A DNA stretch of 19,660 nucleotides from Phoronis ovalis (taxonomy: Eukaryota; Phoronida; Phoronidae): assembly GCA_028565635.1 (NCBI GenBank), contig JAOXYB010015188.1:1-19660 (forward strand). The letters are read 5' to 3'. Below, piece after piece: positions 12,401-18,945 of the stretch (position 1 is the first letter of the stretch; each line of letters starts with the position of its first letter). The notes under the pieces were generated by a model. That model was not told the origin of the DNA. It made no database searches and saw only the letters and a program-made list of their open reading frames with translations. A program made the position numbers and the translations under genes.

Positions 12401-14413
12401 CTAAATGTTCCAAGATACCATACCTTTATGACAGTAAAGTTTACTACAAATTGCACCAATGTATGAATGCTACTTTTTTGTCATGCTTTATATTGCACTG
12501 TTGTCATTCTGTACATTATATTGTACTGTTTTCGTCTATACATTGCCCTGTCGTAATGCTGTAGATTGCACTTTAATTGACTTCTAGTTTATGACATCAC
12601 ACTTGTTTAATTCGAGGTACAAAAGCAGCAGTGCATGATGGGTGTTACTGTACAACGTAATTACTATAGTTCGCAATGGAATGCGACCCTGCGGTATAGT
12701 GGTATTTCGTTTGTGACGTTGCATTTTATAATGAGGACATTAGTTATGCAGTAAAGGCATTACAGCATTAGCTTGAGCCGCAGTGGGAACATTCAAATTT
12801 GGAACACCAACGCTTTGTGATGATATGGTAAAGCTGTAGATTAAATTTTCACAGATTCCCGCTGCGATTCAGGCTAATGCGGCAATGCCTTCGATGCATA
12901 CCTAATGTCCTCATTACAAAATGCGATGTCACAAACGAAATCCACTATACCGCAGGGTCGCATTTCGTTGCAAACGATAGTAAAACTTTCTTAGACCAAG
13001 ATGTTTGACTAATAATACCAAAACTAAATAGCCCGGTATAATGAACGAGTGACAACAAAGTTGCACATTGAAACAAATTATAATAATTCACTCTCATGGT
13101 ATCACGTGCATAAACAGCTCATGTGGCATATTTGCTAGATATTTTTTGTCCATCAGGTGTTCCGGTTGGAAACGGTATTCAATTCAGACTTTAAATACGA
13201 TAAGTTTTAATCCTTTCAAATATTACAAAATGCACAACACAAGAACACAGCAGTAAAAATAAATAAGAGAGTATAAACAAAAGTGAGAAATTTATTTTGC
13301 TGATAGTAAACTGCCTACTAAATTGTAGCTTGAGTCATTTTGCTGTTAGTGAATAAAAGAAGGAAGTTCCCACAATCCTCAATGTGCTGCCCGGGAGTTG
13401 CTGGTTGACCTTCATCATACAGCATACATTAGTTTATGTGAACAGAAATGTAAAAATCAGCTAAAACTCAGTCTAAGCAATTTTGTTAATTTAATAAATA
13501 TGTATGTTTATACTTACCCTCTACTGTGAGTTGCAAGAATGATATAAAAATGTGAAGAATACCTTATCCTTCGTATGTTATATATAGTGTTTGTTGGTTC
13601 GATTTTTTTTTCATAGCAAAATACGTGTATCATATAACAGTATAATTTTTTAGCGTTAAATAGACAAGGATTTCAAAAAAAAATTAAATCATATTTCAAT
13701 AAAATAATAACAATAAGTTTTGGATTACTTGTAAAGTTTCAATTTATGCTTATAGGTAATACATCCATCTAAGTAAACTCATCTATTATGGTCTGTTTTG
13801 AATTCCTATTTTAATTGTTGGAAGTATAAAAAATGATGCACAACAAAACTGATGAGTTACTTAGATTGTGAATTCATTTACAATTCATTGGTTTTCATTA
13901 GTTCTTATAGAGAAAAAGGTTTTATTTAACAAGTGTAGGTACGTTTTATTTTTTGCTACAGTATGTATGTGCACGCCGCTCTACTTGTTTTTAGGTATTT
14001 CCTTCTTCATTTTAACAGGATGTAAAACTGTGGATGTTTGTGTCTTGACAATGATATCTCCACGTATTAATGACAGTACGCCTATTGTAAACTATATACC
14101 CTTAGTATTACAATTTCCTAACGAGTAAATGAATAACATCTCATTCAGTCAAGCTTACCAGAATCATAGAACGCAATGTCTTCTGGTTCCACGGTACCAT
14201 TTCTATAAACTCTTGTAATGTGCTCATTAACATTATCTGCCCAGTATATGAGATCTTCCACAGGGTCATACACCACTGCAGTTGGTTTAAAATCTCTGGT
14301 AGCTGCCCCATAATGCATAACAATCTCTGCACGAGATCTGTCAGCGAGATCAATCGACCATATTGAGTTATTGGTTATATCGGTGGTTATCAATACACCA
14401 CTAGGTGGAGTGG
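228..14413 (-). CDS. LDL receptor-related protein-like gene, partial, 17 exons
   Basis: Seventeen minus-strand exons, each bounded by AG and GT, join in one open frame of 2760 nt (about 920 residues): exons 14413-14159, 12157-11986, 11430-11306, 10784-10631, 10191-10076, 9431-9303, 9090-8824, 7309-7129, 6294-6160, 4693-4576, 3723-3558, 3157-3041, 2650-2396, 2228-2078, 1214-1086, 889-775 and 402-228. Every split codon closes correctly. The product is three YWTD beta-propellers (about 274, 289 and 275 residues) separated by two six-cysteine EGF modules. Known family role: cell-surface receptors binding lipoproteins, Wnt-pathway ligands or other secreted proteins; the propeller-EGF block folds in the ER. 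The P-E-P-E-P order without LDL class A repeats resembles LRP5/6, but many YWTD motifs are degenerate, so orthology is not established and LRP4/LRP1/LRP2-like parts are possible. Both gene ends lie outside the recognised region: no start codon, signal peptide, membrane segment or stop is seen. Confidence 0.92.
403..774. other. Intron 16-17, nothing recognised
   Basis: 372 bp of AT-rich intron DNA with donor gtgaga and acceptor atttgcag. No repeat or additional exon seen. Confidence 0.75.
775..889 (-). CDS. LRP-like exon 16: propeller 3, blade with LYYVD
   Basis: Acceptor tttctgcag, donor gtgaga. One base completes the codon left by exon 15 and the exon ends in phase 0. It carries a YWTD-type motif LYYVD near its start and ends SLAIFQ, the conserved hydrophobic strand before the next blade. 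Only this exon lets exon 15 connect to exon 17: joining 15 directly to 17 would run into a stop within about seven codons. Confidence 0.93.
1086..1214 (-). CDS. LRP-like exon 15: propeller 3, blade with MYWTV
   Basis: Acceptor after a T-rich tract ending in tttag, donor gtatta. The first base completes AAG so the junction with exon 14 reads HPLRKKMYWTV, a typical LRP blade start. The SSLDT segment follows in the place of the family's usual SLDG. It ends in phase 2. The aspartate of YWTD is replaced by valine here. Confidence 0.94.
   Translation of the reverse strand, partial: ENVLDCWRSIKTPNVKFRYYHHTNSTLHRWGYVKSHNRYFGF
1462..1600 (-). pseudogene. Decayed duplicate of LRP-like exon 14
   Basis: Read on the minus strand, this stretch aligns with the 3' two-thirds of the exon at 2078-2228, including long identical runs (TATCAGAAGATTCT and GAAAGCATTTGTGTTCATC). 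The copy has lost about 12 bases in the middle, shifting the frame, and carries in-frame TGA and TAG codons. Its donor site is mutated from gtgagtt to atgagtt. The 5' part beyond about 1600 fades and no acceptor is recognisable. It lies in the intron immediately after its parent exon, so it is most simply a local tandem exon duplication that has died. Confidence 0.85.
2078..2228 (-). CDS. LRP-like exon 14: propeller 3, blade with LYWTE
   Basis: This is the most canonical exon of propeller 3: [14 protein letters not shown], then VSRLDGT and PESICVHP, all in family order. Acceptor gtttag, donor gtgagt. Phase 1 at the start and phase 2 at the end. A decayed copy of this exon is found about 480 bp further downstream in the following intron (1462-1600). 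Confidence 0.96.
2396..2650 (-). CDS. LRP-like exon 13: start of propeller 3
   Basis: Acceptor aatcacag, donor gtaaaa, phase 1 at both ends. It opens the third propeller straight after EGF 2. The first blade reads [14 protein letters not shown], a clearly recognisable but degenerate YWTD blade (W lost, D to H). An NWT sequon precedes it and a DNVT sequon spans the exon's end. Its length, 255 bp, equals that of the exon opening propeller 1. Confidence 0.92.
2651..3040. other. Intron 12-13, nothing recognised
   Basis: 390 bp, AT-rich, donor gtaagt and acceptor aatcacag. No repeat or exon seen. Confidence 0.75.
3041..3157 (-). CDS. LRP-like exon 12: EGF-like module 2
   Basis: A single symmetrical 1-1 exon of 117 bp encodes one EGF-like domain with six cysteines spaced C-x4-C-x3-C-x11-C-x1-C-x12-C. 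CADGYKL near the end matches the family's C-xDGY pattern. The first loop is shortened to AANP and lacks the NNGGC signature that EGF 1 has. Acceptor ttttatttag, donor gtaagt. Confidence 0.95.
3158..3557. other. Intron 11-12, nothing recognised
   Basis: 400 bp, donor gtaaag and acceptor tttatttag. No repeat or exon seen. Confidence 0.75.
3558..3723 (-). CDS. LRP-like exon 11: end of propeller 2
   Basis: Phase 0 at the start (acceptor aatttcag) and phase 1 at the end (donor gtaaag). It begins GYLFIAD, a degenerate fifth YWTD motif, and ends [11 protein letters not shown], matching the closing strand before an EGF module. Between these lies a hydrophobic segment, [12 protein letters not shown], that looks longer than the usual connecting loop. 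A phase-0 join from exon 10 gives YHDGYLF, the expected strand-turn. Confidence 0.88.
3724..4151. other. Part of intron 10-11, nothing recognised
   Basis: 428 bp between the exon 11 acceptor and MITE copy 1. No exon or repeat seen. Confidence 0.7.
4152..4447. mobile_element. Palindromic MITE-like element, copy 1
   Basis: The two ends are inverted copies: ctattgtttgcaacaaaatg at the left matches cattttgttgcaaacgatag at the right, and the similarity runs inward about 100 bp per arm (GTGGTATTTCTTTTGTGATG and its complement). TA flanks both ends, a possible 2-bp target duplication as in Tc1/mariner-type elements. There is no transposase frame. It lies in the intron between LRP-like exons 10 and 11. 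Confidence 0.85.
4576..4693 (-). CDS. LRP-like exon 10: propeller 2, blade with LYWTN
   Basis: Acceptor tttttcag, donor gtgagt; one base completes the preceding ATG, giving SGNMLYWTN across the junction. CDLNGNNRR follows, the family's DLDGxNR turn. The exon ends in phase 0. Confidence 0.95.
4895..5735. repeat. Three tandem units of a diverged interspersed repeat
   Basis: Units begin near 4895, 5222 and 5421. Each starts with a version of TTTGACCCACTTTTCAAGGT followed by TTCTAAAATG and a CACCTAGC segment. Units 1 and 3 (about 320 bp) also share GGGAACAAACATGG, a TGACCT...ATTTACCC segment and AAATATGAAGTTGATCGG-like sequence ending in AGAAAGTGTTAC. Unit 2 (about 200 bp) lacks the middle part. 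All lie in the intron between exons 9 and 10. No coding capacity is conserved across the units. Confidence 0.8.
5736..6159. other. Part of intron 9-10, nothing recognised
   Basis: About 420 bp between the tandem repeat units and the exon 9 donor. No exon or repeat seen. Confidence 0.7.
6160..6294 (-). CDS. LRP-like exon 9: propeller 2, blade with IFWTDYGD
   Basis: A near-consensus LRP blade: IFWTDYGD, then ASLDGTNRQ and EPRGITVDF. Acceptor tcactag, donor gtaagt. It begins with one base completing GGG and ends in phase 2. Confidence 0.96.
6295..6759. other. Part of intron 8-9, nothing recognised
   Basis: 465 bp between the exon 9 acceptor and MITE copy 2. No exon or repeat seen. Confidence 0.7.
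6760..7082. mobile_element. Palindromic MITE-like element, copy 2
   Basis: Same family as the copies at 4152 and 12662, recognised by the termini (gcgtttgcaatgaag and cactttgttgcaagcaatag), the internal GACATTAGTTATGCAG-like segment in both orientations and TA at both edges. This copy is more diverged at its left end. It sits in the intron between exons 8 and 9. Confidence 0.85.
7129..7309 (-). CDS. LRP-like exon 8: propeller 2, blade with IYWTD
   Basis: A perfect YWTD motif lies in [16 protein letters not shown], followed by [11 protein letters not shown], the standard start of the next blade. Acceptor atacctag, donor gtatgt. Phase 1 to phase 2. A NKT sequon lies between the two motifs. Confidence 0.96.
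7450..7844. mobile_element. TTAA-bounded inverted-repeat element (MITE-like)
   Basis: The left end TTAATAGACCATTTGCATGC is mirrored at the right end by GCATGCAAATATCTATTAA. About 26 bp are nearly perfect and weaker similarity continues inward, with GC-rich blocks at 7478-7493 and 7801-7810. TTAA at both edges is compatible with a piggyBac-type target site, but because TTAA is palindromic it may simply belong to the terminal repeat. The interior has no reading frame of note. It is in the intron between exons 7 and 8. Confidence 0.7.
7845..8184. other. Part of intron 7-8, nothing recognised
   Basis: 340 bp between the TTAA-bounded element and the AT hairpin. No exon or repeat seen. Confidence 0.7.
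8185..8220. repeat. Perfect AT-rich inverted repeat
   Basis: ACATAATATGTAAA and its exact complement, 14 bp each, are separated by 8 bp. No role is evident; it lies in intron DNA between the TTAA element and the minisatellite-bearing repeat. Confidence 0.75.
8264..8664. repeat. Minisatellite-bearing dispersed repeat, copy 1
   Basis: It holds about nine degenerate occurrences of TATACCCTGTGGTAAAT separated by variable A-rich spacers. It begins GGCCCAGGGTAAAAAACCCT and ends in a TTGGGCGGCA...CTTTGAATGACAG tail. The same head, array and tail recur at 15661-15999. On the minus strand the array reads as repeating YHRVYF or FTTGYIF peptides depending on frame. It lies in the intron between exons 7 and 8. 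Confidence 0.85.
8824..9090 (-). CDS. LRP-like exon 7: start of propeller 2
   Basis: The largest exon (267 bp), phase 1 at both ends, acceptor taatttcag, donor gtattg. It opens propeller 2 with [11 protein letters not shown] and reaches the degenerate motif LFVSD. Between them is an unusually long aromatic and proline-rich stretch of about 35 residues (contains [14 protein letters not shown]) where the family normally has a short turn. The exon joins to EGF 1 upstream and to exon 8 downstream without a gap. Confidence 0.9.
9303..9431 (-). CDS. LRP-like exon 6: EGF-like module 1
   Basis: A symmetrical 1-1 exon of 129 bp. Six cysteines are spaced C-x6-C-x3-C-x9-C-x1-C-x12-C and include the LRP hallmark NNGGCAQLC. 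Acceptor ccattag, donor gtattt. It separates propellers 1 and 2. Confidence 0.97.
9432..10075. other. Intron 5-6, nothing recognised
   Basis: 644 bp, donor gtaatt and acceptor ccattag. No repeat family or exon identified. Confidence 0.7.
10076..10191 (-). CDS. LRP-like exon 5: end of propeller 1
   Basis: Acceptor tttttcag, donor gtaatt; phase 2 to phase 1. [17 protein letters not shown] is the closing strand that leads into the EGF exon. In this propeller the last motif (IYYTH) sits in the preceding exon, unlike in propellers 2 and 3. Confidence 0.9.
10192..10630. other. Intron 4-5, nothing recognised
   Basis: 439 bp, donor gtatat and acceptor tttttcag. No repeat or exon identified. Confidence 0.7.
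10631..10784 (-). CDS. LRP-like exon 4: propeller 1, blades with LYWCD and IYYTH
   Basis: The exon starts KKLYWCD and contains a second degenerate motif, [13 protein letters not shown]. Acceptor atttccag, donor gtatat, phase 1 to phase 2. A free cysteine stands in the YWTD position and another in GECSG, possibly paired with each other (inference). Confidence 0.93.
10785..11305. other. Intron 3-4, nothing recognised
   Basis: 521 bp, donor gtaaca and acceptor atttccag. No repeat or exon identified. Confidence 0.7.
11306..11430 (-). CDS. LRP-like exon 3: propeller 1, blade with IYWSD
   Basis: [21 protein letters not shown] is followed by [10 protein letters not shown], both standard LRP blade elements. 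Acceptor tttaaag, donor gtaaca; phase 2 to phase 1. Confidence 0.95.
11431..11985. other. Intron 2-3, nothing recognised
   Basis: 555 bp, donor gttaga and acceptor tttaaag. No repeat or exon identified. Confidence 0.7.
11986..12157 (-). CDS. LRP-like exon 2: propeller 1, blade with LFYAD
   Basis: [18 protein letters not shown] and [12 protein letters not shown] show the repeating L-A-x-D...YWTD pattern. Acceptor atttgtag, donor gttaga (a weaker donor). Phase 1 to phase 2. A G plus CG junction gives alanine with exon 1. Confidence 0.94.
12478..12572. repeat. Short degenerate minisatellite, four units
   Basis: Four consecutive units of 22-28 bp approximate TTGTCATGCTGTACATTGCA followed by CTG. 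They differ by substitutions and a 5-bp insertion in unit 2. Intron between exons 1 and 2, just upstream of MITE copy 3. Confidence 0.75.
12662..12982. mobile_element. Palindromic MITE-like element, copy 3
   Basis: Third and best-preserved copy: ctatagttcgcaatggaatg at the left end mirrors cgcatttcgttgcaaacgat at the right end, and the arms (GTGGTATTTCGTTTGTGACG leftward) are inverted copies of each other for about 110 bp around an unpaired centre. TA at both edges. It lies in the intron between exons 1 and 2 of the LRP-like gene. Confidence 0.87.
12983..14158. other. Part of intron 1-2, nothing recognised
   Basis: 1176 bp between MITE copy 3 and the exon 1 donor. AT-rich, with T and A runs near 13600-13690. 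No exon or repeat family identified on either strand. Confidence 0.6.
14159..14413 (-). CDS. LRP-like exon 1 of this window: start of propeller 1
   Basis: Acceptor tttcattgcag, donor gtaagc, phase 1 at both ends. It begins [11 protein letters not shown], the usual first strand of an LRP propeller, and contains [19 protein letters not shown] sequon is present. The phase-1 start means at least one more coding exon exists upstream; none could be identified between 14414 and 19660. Confidence 0.94.
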
Positions 14414-14454
14414 CTGCAATGAAAAATTTGAGAGGGGTTTAAGATTTACTCCTA

Positions 14455-14610
14455 TCACAGTCTATTAAGACAACAAACATTCTTACTCCACATTTAACCA
14501 TCTCAGGTATGTCATTCATGAAAACAACGATTCGAAAGAATCGGTCCAAAAATGAAACCTTGTGGTACAACACTCTTGACATATATACCTTCCGACTTTG
14601 AACTTGACCC
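14455..14610 (-). pseudogene. Non-LTR retrotransposon reverse transcriptase fossil
   Basis: Minus-strand translation gives SVVPQGFIFGPIL (around 14572-14536), matching the GVPQGSxLGPLLF motif of Jockey/CR1-type LINE reverse transcriptases. After a single frameshift the next frame reads FMNDIPEMVKCGVRMF (about 14522-14473), matching the following family segment (YINDLPEVVK...MFADD). The catalytic DD that should come next is degraded. Fragment only, about 150 bp, without the rest of ORF2. It lies within about 45 bp of the acceptor of the exon at 14413. Confidence 0.72.
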
Positions 14611-14639
14611 ACATACAACTACTCCCGGGTGTGGATCGG

Positions 14640-14950
14640 TGTGCACCGATATCTGTTATGAAGGCAAAAAAAATAGTCTATTTTAGGGGGGATTTGCTTG
14701 TAAAATTCATATCCTTTATGGTATCTTGTGACCTCAAAAGTTATACCTACTATGTGCCTACCTCTTCACCCAGTATTCAAGTTGAGAAATCGTACTGAAG
14801 CAAAATTATACCCTTGGGTGTACTGGGTGCCCAGTCTAGTTGCTGAGAAATATACCTTTTCACCCTGTTTTTTGTAATGCACGTACCCAACTATTTTGAT
14901 TGTCACCCACTGGGAGCTACTTGTTGCTAGCTGTACGTTGTCTGCCAATA
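14640..14950. repeat. Unclassified repeat-like stretch
   Basis: Contains two related segments, CCCAGTATTCAAGTTGAGAA (from 14769) and CCCAGTCTAGTTGCTGAGAA (from 14830), and several ATACC-type blocks resembling the style of the minisatellite repeats. Open for about 60 codons on the minus strand but without a recognised product. Confidence 0.4.
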
Positions 14951-15280
14951 AAAAAGTCAGATATCCATCCCAAGCCTGTATATTTACTTACTCTTATCTC
15001 ATATGCATACATTTTAGTCAGCAATTTACAAATATGGTGTGGTACCAAATGCCTTTAGTGAATAGTGAAGAAACACCATAACATCTAATTTATACCCCGG
15101 GATCCATATCCTCATCTATAGTACGGACTTTCTAGTTTGAGTGTTTCTAGTAACACAACGACAAAGTCGTAAAGCTGTCAAGGATAACATCAAGCCTTTT
15201 AACTATATTCCCCCATAAACTGATGTTAAGCAGGAAACGTTGTAGTTACTACAACTAGGGTAGTCCTGGCTGCATGGCCG
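14951..15280. other. Unassigned DNA upstream of the recognised exons
   Basis: 330 bp between the repeat-like stretch and the large fold-back. Nothing recognised. Confidence 0.6.
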
Positions 15281-15657
15281 ATAGTGTTAAAACCAGTTGA
15301 AGTTGGCCTCTTGTTAAAACACTTACTGTGTGTTAAAAAATATAATAAATTCAAACCGAAATTGTTTGTCTTTGATACTAGCTTCTTGTGTTGTCAGATC
15401 TGCCACTTGAAGTTTGATTAAAACTCCTCAAGGTGACTTTTAGCCAAATAAAGTCTGCACGATGGATGTTTCGTAATGGATTTGTATGCTAAAAGTTACC
15501 TGTATCTTGTGGAGTATTAATCAAGCTTCAAGTGGCAGATAACCCCAAGGAGTATCAGAGACAAACAAAGCAACAATTTTGGTTTAAATTTATTGAATTT
15601 TTTGACACACAGTGAGTTTTTTTGCAAGAGGCCAACTTCTACTGGTTTTAACACTAT
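15281..15657. mobile_element. Large fold-back element
   Basis: Left and right ends are inverted copies: ATAGTGTTAAAACCAGTTGA at 15281 against the complement of CTACTGGTTTTAACACTAT ending at 15657. Similarity continues for about 165 bp inward, including GAAGTTGGCCTCTTG, TCTGCCACTTGAAG and ACTTTTAGC, with a short unpaired centre near 15450-15485. No coding frame. It abuts the minisatellite-bearing repeat starting at 15661. Confidence 0.85.
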
Positions 15658-15660
15658 TTG

Positions 15661-15999
15661 GGCCCAGGGTAAAAAACCCTGACCCTGTGGTAAATGAAGA
15701 TCTCAAAATATATACCCTGTACATGTTGTAAATGAAAAAACATGGAAAAATTTGCGAACATTAATTTTTCCTACCTTCCAAGAAATACACCCTGTGGTAA
15801 ACGAATATTTTTTGAAATATACCCCGTGGGCGTGGCAAATATCCAATAAAAAGTATACCCTGTGGTAAATAAGGCTTGAGAAGCGTGACAAATATACCGT
15901 GGTAAATGCGGGAGCTGAAAAAATGGGGCCTATTGGGCGGCACACATATATATATATATATATATATATAATTATATATATAGTGACTTTGAATGACAG
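15661..15999. repeat. Minisatellite-bearing dispersed repeat, copy 2
   Basis: Head GGCCCAGGGTAAAAAACCCT, about six TATACCCTGTGGTAAAT-like units, CTATTGGGCGGCACA and tail GACTTTGAATGACAG correspond in order to 8264-8664. It is shorter by about two array units plus spacer and has an AT dinucleotide run in the tail. Similarity to copy 1 stops at the stated edges. Confidence 0.85.
15944..15983. repeat. AT dinucleotide microsatellite
   Basis: A nearly pure TA run with one interruption (taattata). It replaces the shorter ATATATATAC of copy 1 at the same place in the repeat, so it has expanded after the two copies separated. Confidence 0.9.
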
Positions 16000-18606
16000 T
16001 ACCCCCGGGACTACGACTAGGCCTAACGTATTAATAGCGCCTGATGGCTTATTAAAATATATGGCTTATGGCCTATGGGAAGTTATGCAAGAAGCCAAGA
16101 TTGGCCATGGATTATAGAAATTAGAATGACATGGTCGTAGTCCTAACCTTTCATCATATCATAACGAAAAGTGTGAATGCATAACTATCATCTAAAGCAT
16201 GGCTTATTTAATAAACAGAACTTGCCTAAGCTCCAAACAAGTAACTAAAGTAACTTGCAACTGACTCCTAATCTTCCCGGGCAAGTCCTCATCAGGGTAT
16301 ATCTAAGGAAATGTCCTCATCAAAATTTCCCTCCTTTGCAAACGTGTTCCCGGGTAATCATTAGCTTATCTATCAAACGTGCGATAGTATAAAGGAGACC
16401 TCGTATTTTTTTAGTCCCTGTTAACGAGAGGAAGAAACTACTCATTTTGTTGTAAGACTTAGTCATATCAGATATATTTAGCCGTCCTACCAGCCTCCTA
16501 ACTGAGACTTTCTGAACATCAGAGCCCCGGGCCAGGAGCGAAGCAGCTACATTGGAAATGATTTCGAAATATGACTTATCCTTTAAGTTTGTGAAAATCC
16601 GTTGAAAATCTCCGGAAATCCCGTGAAAGTATTGAAAGTAATCTCAGTTTTACTTATAAATATATATTTATTCTCATTGTACAGAACATCATATAATAAC
16701 CAAATTAATAAAAATAACTATAATTATAAGCTCTCTTGAAGGATCATGCACTGAGATATCCATAAGTGATATAGAATTTTTTTTCCCCATCTTATTAAAA
16801 ATAATGTTTCCTCAGTTGAAGTTTAGGGCAGAGAAGAACAAAGTGGGGGAGGGCTTTTTCCTTGTTCTATTTACATAAATTACAGATCCAAGCTGACATA
16901 CATGCAATTTTCGATTTTCTTTTGTGGGGTAACACTCCGGTCCTCTCTTTAAAGTTCAGTGATACAAAATTGTATTTTGAGACATGTCATTCCCTTGTAT
17001 TTTGACAAACTAGTGTGATTTCTTTTAAATTAATAAAGCGTATTTGCCACTTTTTTTTAGCAAATTAGCTCTTTTATTCCTTATGTTCTGCAACCTCCAC
17101 CAATGAACGTAAATTGTATGTATTAACTTTAAAATGTTGACTGCAGTTTGTATAAAAATGTGTTTCTCATAACTGTAATGAAATTTAACTATAGTCCAGC
17201 CTTTGGCTGCAAGATTAAAAGGAAATAAAGTTATTACTAGTAGTAGTATCAATGTAGTAATAAATTAAGCTGCTAGATGGTCGAAGCAGGGGGTTAATTT
17301 TTTTTAATCAGACGTGATCAAATTGAGAGTCAACGAACCGCAAGGAGCATACTGAAGCTCAGTAAAAAAAGCAAGTTTTAAAAAACATGATATGGTTAAC
17401 ATTCAAAAGCTCATCGTTAAGGAAATATCCAGGTATGTATAATGTTGTTTACGCAACGCCAAAGGAAATATATAGCTTTTTATTAGATAATGATATCGAG
17501 TTACAATTAATAATAATTCCAGTACAATTGTCACTGGATCAATACTTCACACAATGGAAGTCTAAGGTAACAAAGGGACATTTTTGTTAGTATATGTTAC
17601 ATATACTGTATAAGTCGAAATGCGTTTTCAGGAAATATAGGAGTTGTTTCGTTTACTATTTTATTATGTTAAATAACTTGTAATTATAGTTTGGGCTCAT
17701 ATCCAAACTAGGGGGCATATCTTTATGCGTTTTCCTGCGATTTTGTGCAAACTGGAACAGCTATTGCTTGATAAAACGTTGGATGTTATGGACAAAGCAG
17801 CAAATGAGATCCACTATTAATATAAAATCAGTGTCTTGGATGTTTTATGTGGATCATATTTGTACAGAACGAATATACATCATATATTTTATACTCTAAA
17901 TGACCCCCTCCTCCGTGTTATTTTATGACTGCAATTTCATAATTTAGTGAAGCTATTAAATGAACCCTTAATTATTATACTAAGTTTTTGAACAACATTG
18001 TAACCGAGGGCAGCTTGGCAAAAAAATGTCACAACTCAATCTTATTATCACAATGCTTCATTCAGTTAGAAAACAGATGACGTACGCATTGGTGTACGCA
18101 GAGGCAGATTTATAAATAGCTTAACTCATGAATAGGCGTAATAACAGTTGAACTGAACAAGTCAAGAAACTGCTTAATTTTTTTTATTTATTTTTTTCTT
18201 TACGTAACACATTGATATCCCATAGCCAAATGTAATTGACACTTCAAACATACAGTAAGCATGGTTTCCTTGTATTAAGATTTTTTTATTTCATAAACTT
18301 AAAACATTAAAGAAAAATTCAATAAAATGCCTGCGTTAGATTAGCAGTTAAAGTTTCCTGAAGGTAAAATAGTCAGATTTTTATAGATTTCTAATAAGTC
18401 AATTACATGTGATAAAATAAAAGCTTGCATGCCACTTGTGGGTAGATACATTTATGAGTAACATAATGTTTCGTGACAAAATATCATCACTTTATTTGAT
18501 GACGTTTTAGTTTTGGAAGCGTGATTTCCTTTTAAATAAACGTTAACTATAAAACTAAAACAGCTACTATACATTCAGTTTTAATTAACATGACTTACTG
18601 TTCTGT
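16000..18606. other. Unassigned 2.6-kb stretch
   Basis: AT-rich on the whole with a locally GC-richer part around 16250-16620. A small 8-bp hairpin (TAGTTTGG...CCAAACTA) lies at 17687-17710. Frames up to 75 codons exist on both strands but none has a recognisable motif or a convincing splice context. It could be the 5' intron or the upstream region of the LRP-like gene. Confidence 0.5.
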
Positions 18607-18822
18607 ATAACTTGAAGTGACTGGATTGTAATTGTAAACCGCCAGAAACATGTAGATGCATGTAATAAACATTTGTGCAAAAAAAACACTTTTAATCTGT
18701 AAAGGCAATATGGCATAAAAATTGGAAATAACAAAGGAAGTTTTACAAAGCTGCATTATATTTACTAGTTGTAGTTCATGCCATGTTTCGTGACTAAAAT
18801 CCGGGATAGTACAATGCATTTA
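18607..18822. repeat. Diverged direct repeat, unit A
   Basis: Colinear with 18946-19153: shared blocks include GTGACTGGATTGTAATTGTA / GTGATTGGATTGCGATTGTA, ATTTGTG, CAATATGGCATAAAAATTGG / CAATATGCATAAAAAATGGA, CTAGTTGT and TCCGGG followed by TACAATGC. Short gaps separate the blocks. No product recognised. Confidence 0.65.
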
Positions 18823-18945
18823 GTATGTGTACAAAAGTTCAATTAACCTTTTGTTAAAGACAACATACAGTTGAGTAACCCCATAACTATAATGTTGGTA
18901 ACAGGGAAAGATTTGGGGGGGGGGGCCTTCTTTAATGCTGTATTT

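Noticed and set aside
228-14413. Nidogen or LDLR proper as the identity of the gene.
   Set aside because: Both have a single YWTD propeller; here three propellers alternate with EGF modules.
15703-15945. Minus-strand frames of 60-80 codons with YHRVYF/FTTGYIF peptides, also at 8441-8689.
   Set aside because: They are by-products of the tandem TATACCCTGTGGTAAAT array; the same bases give similar peptides in two frames and no start or splice context is shared.
17025-17252. Minus-strand frame starting with a hydrophobic stretch that resembles a signal peptide.
   Set aside because: It has no ATG, has a stop just upstream and its only possible acceptor (cttgcag) is followed by no identifiable domain.
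17387-17590. Plus-strand frame of 67 codons with a possible gtaaca donor near 17569.
   Set aside because: No recognisable motif, no flanking acceptor and no second exon; composition is that of the surrounding AT-rich DNA.
18599-18672. Possible signal-peptide exon on the minus strand (MFITCIYMFLAVYNY..., followed by a good gtaagt donor).
   Set aside because: It ends in phase 2 while the exon at 14413 needs a phase-1 partner; a direct join meets a stop after four codons. It also lies within a direct-repeat unit whose second copy does not keep the frame.
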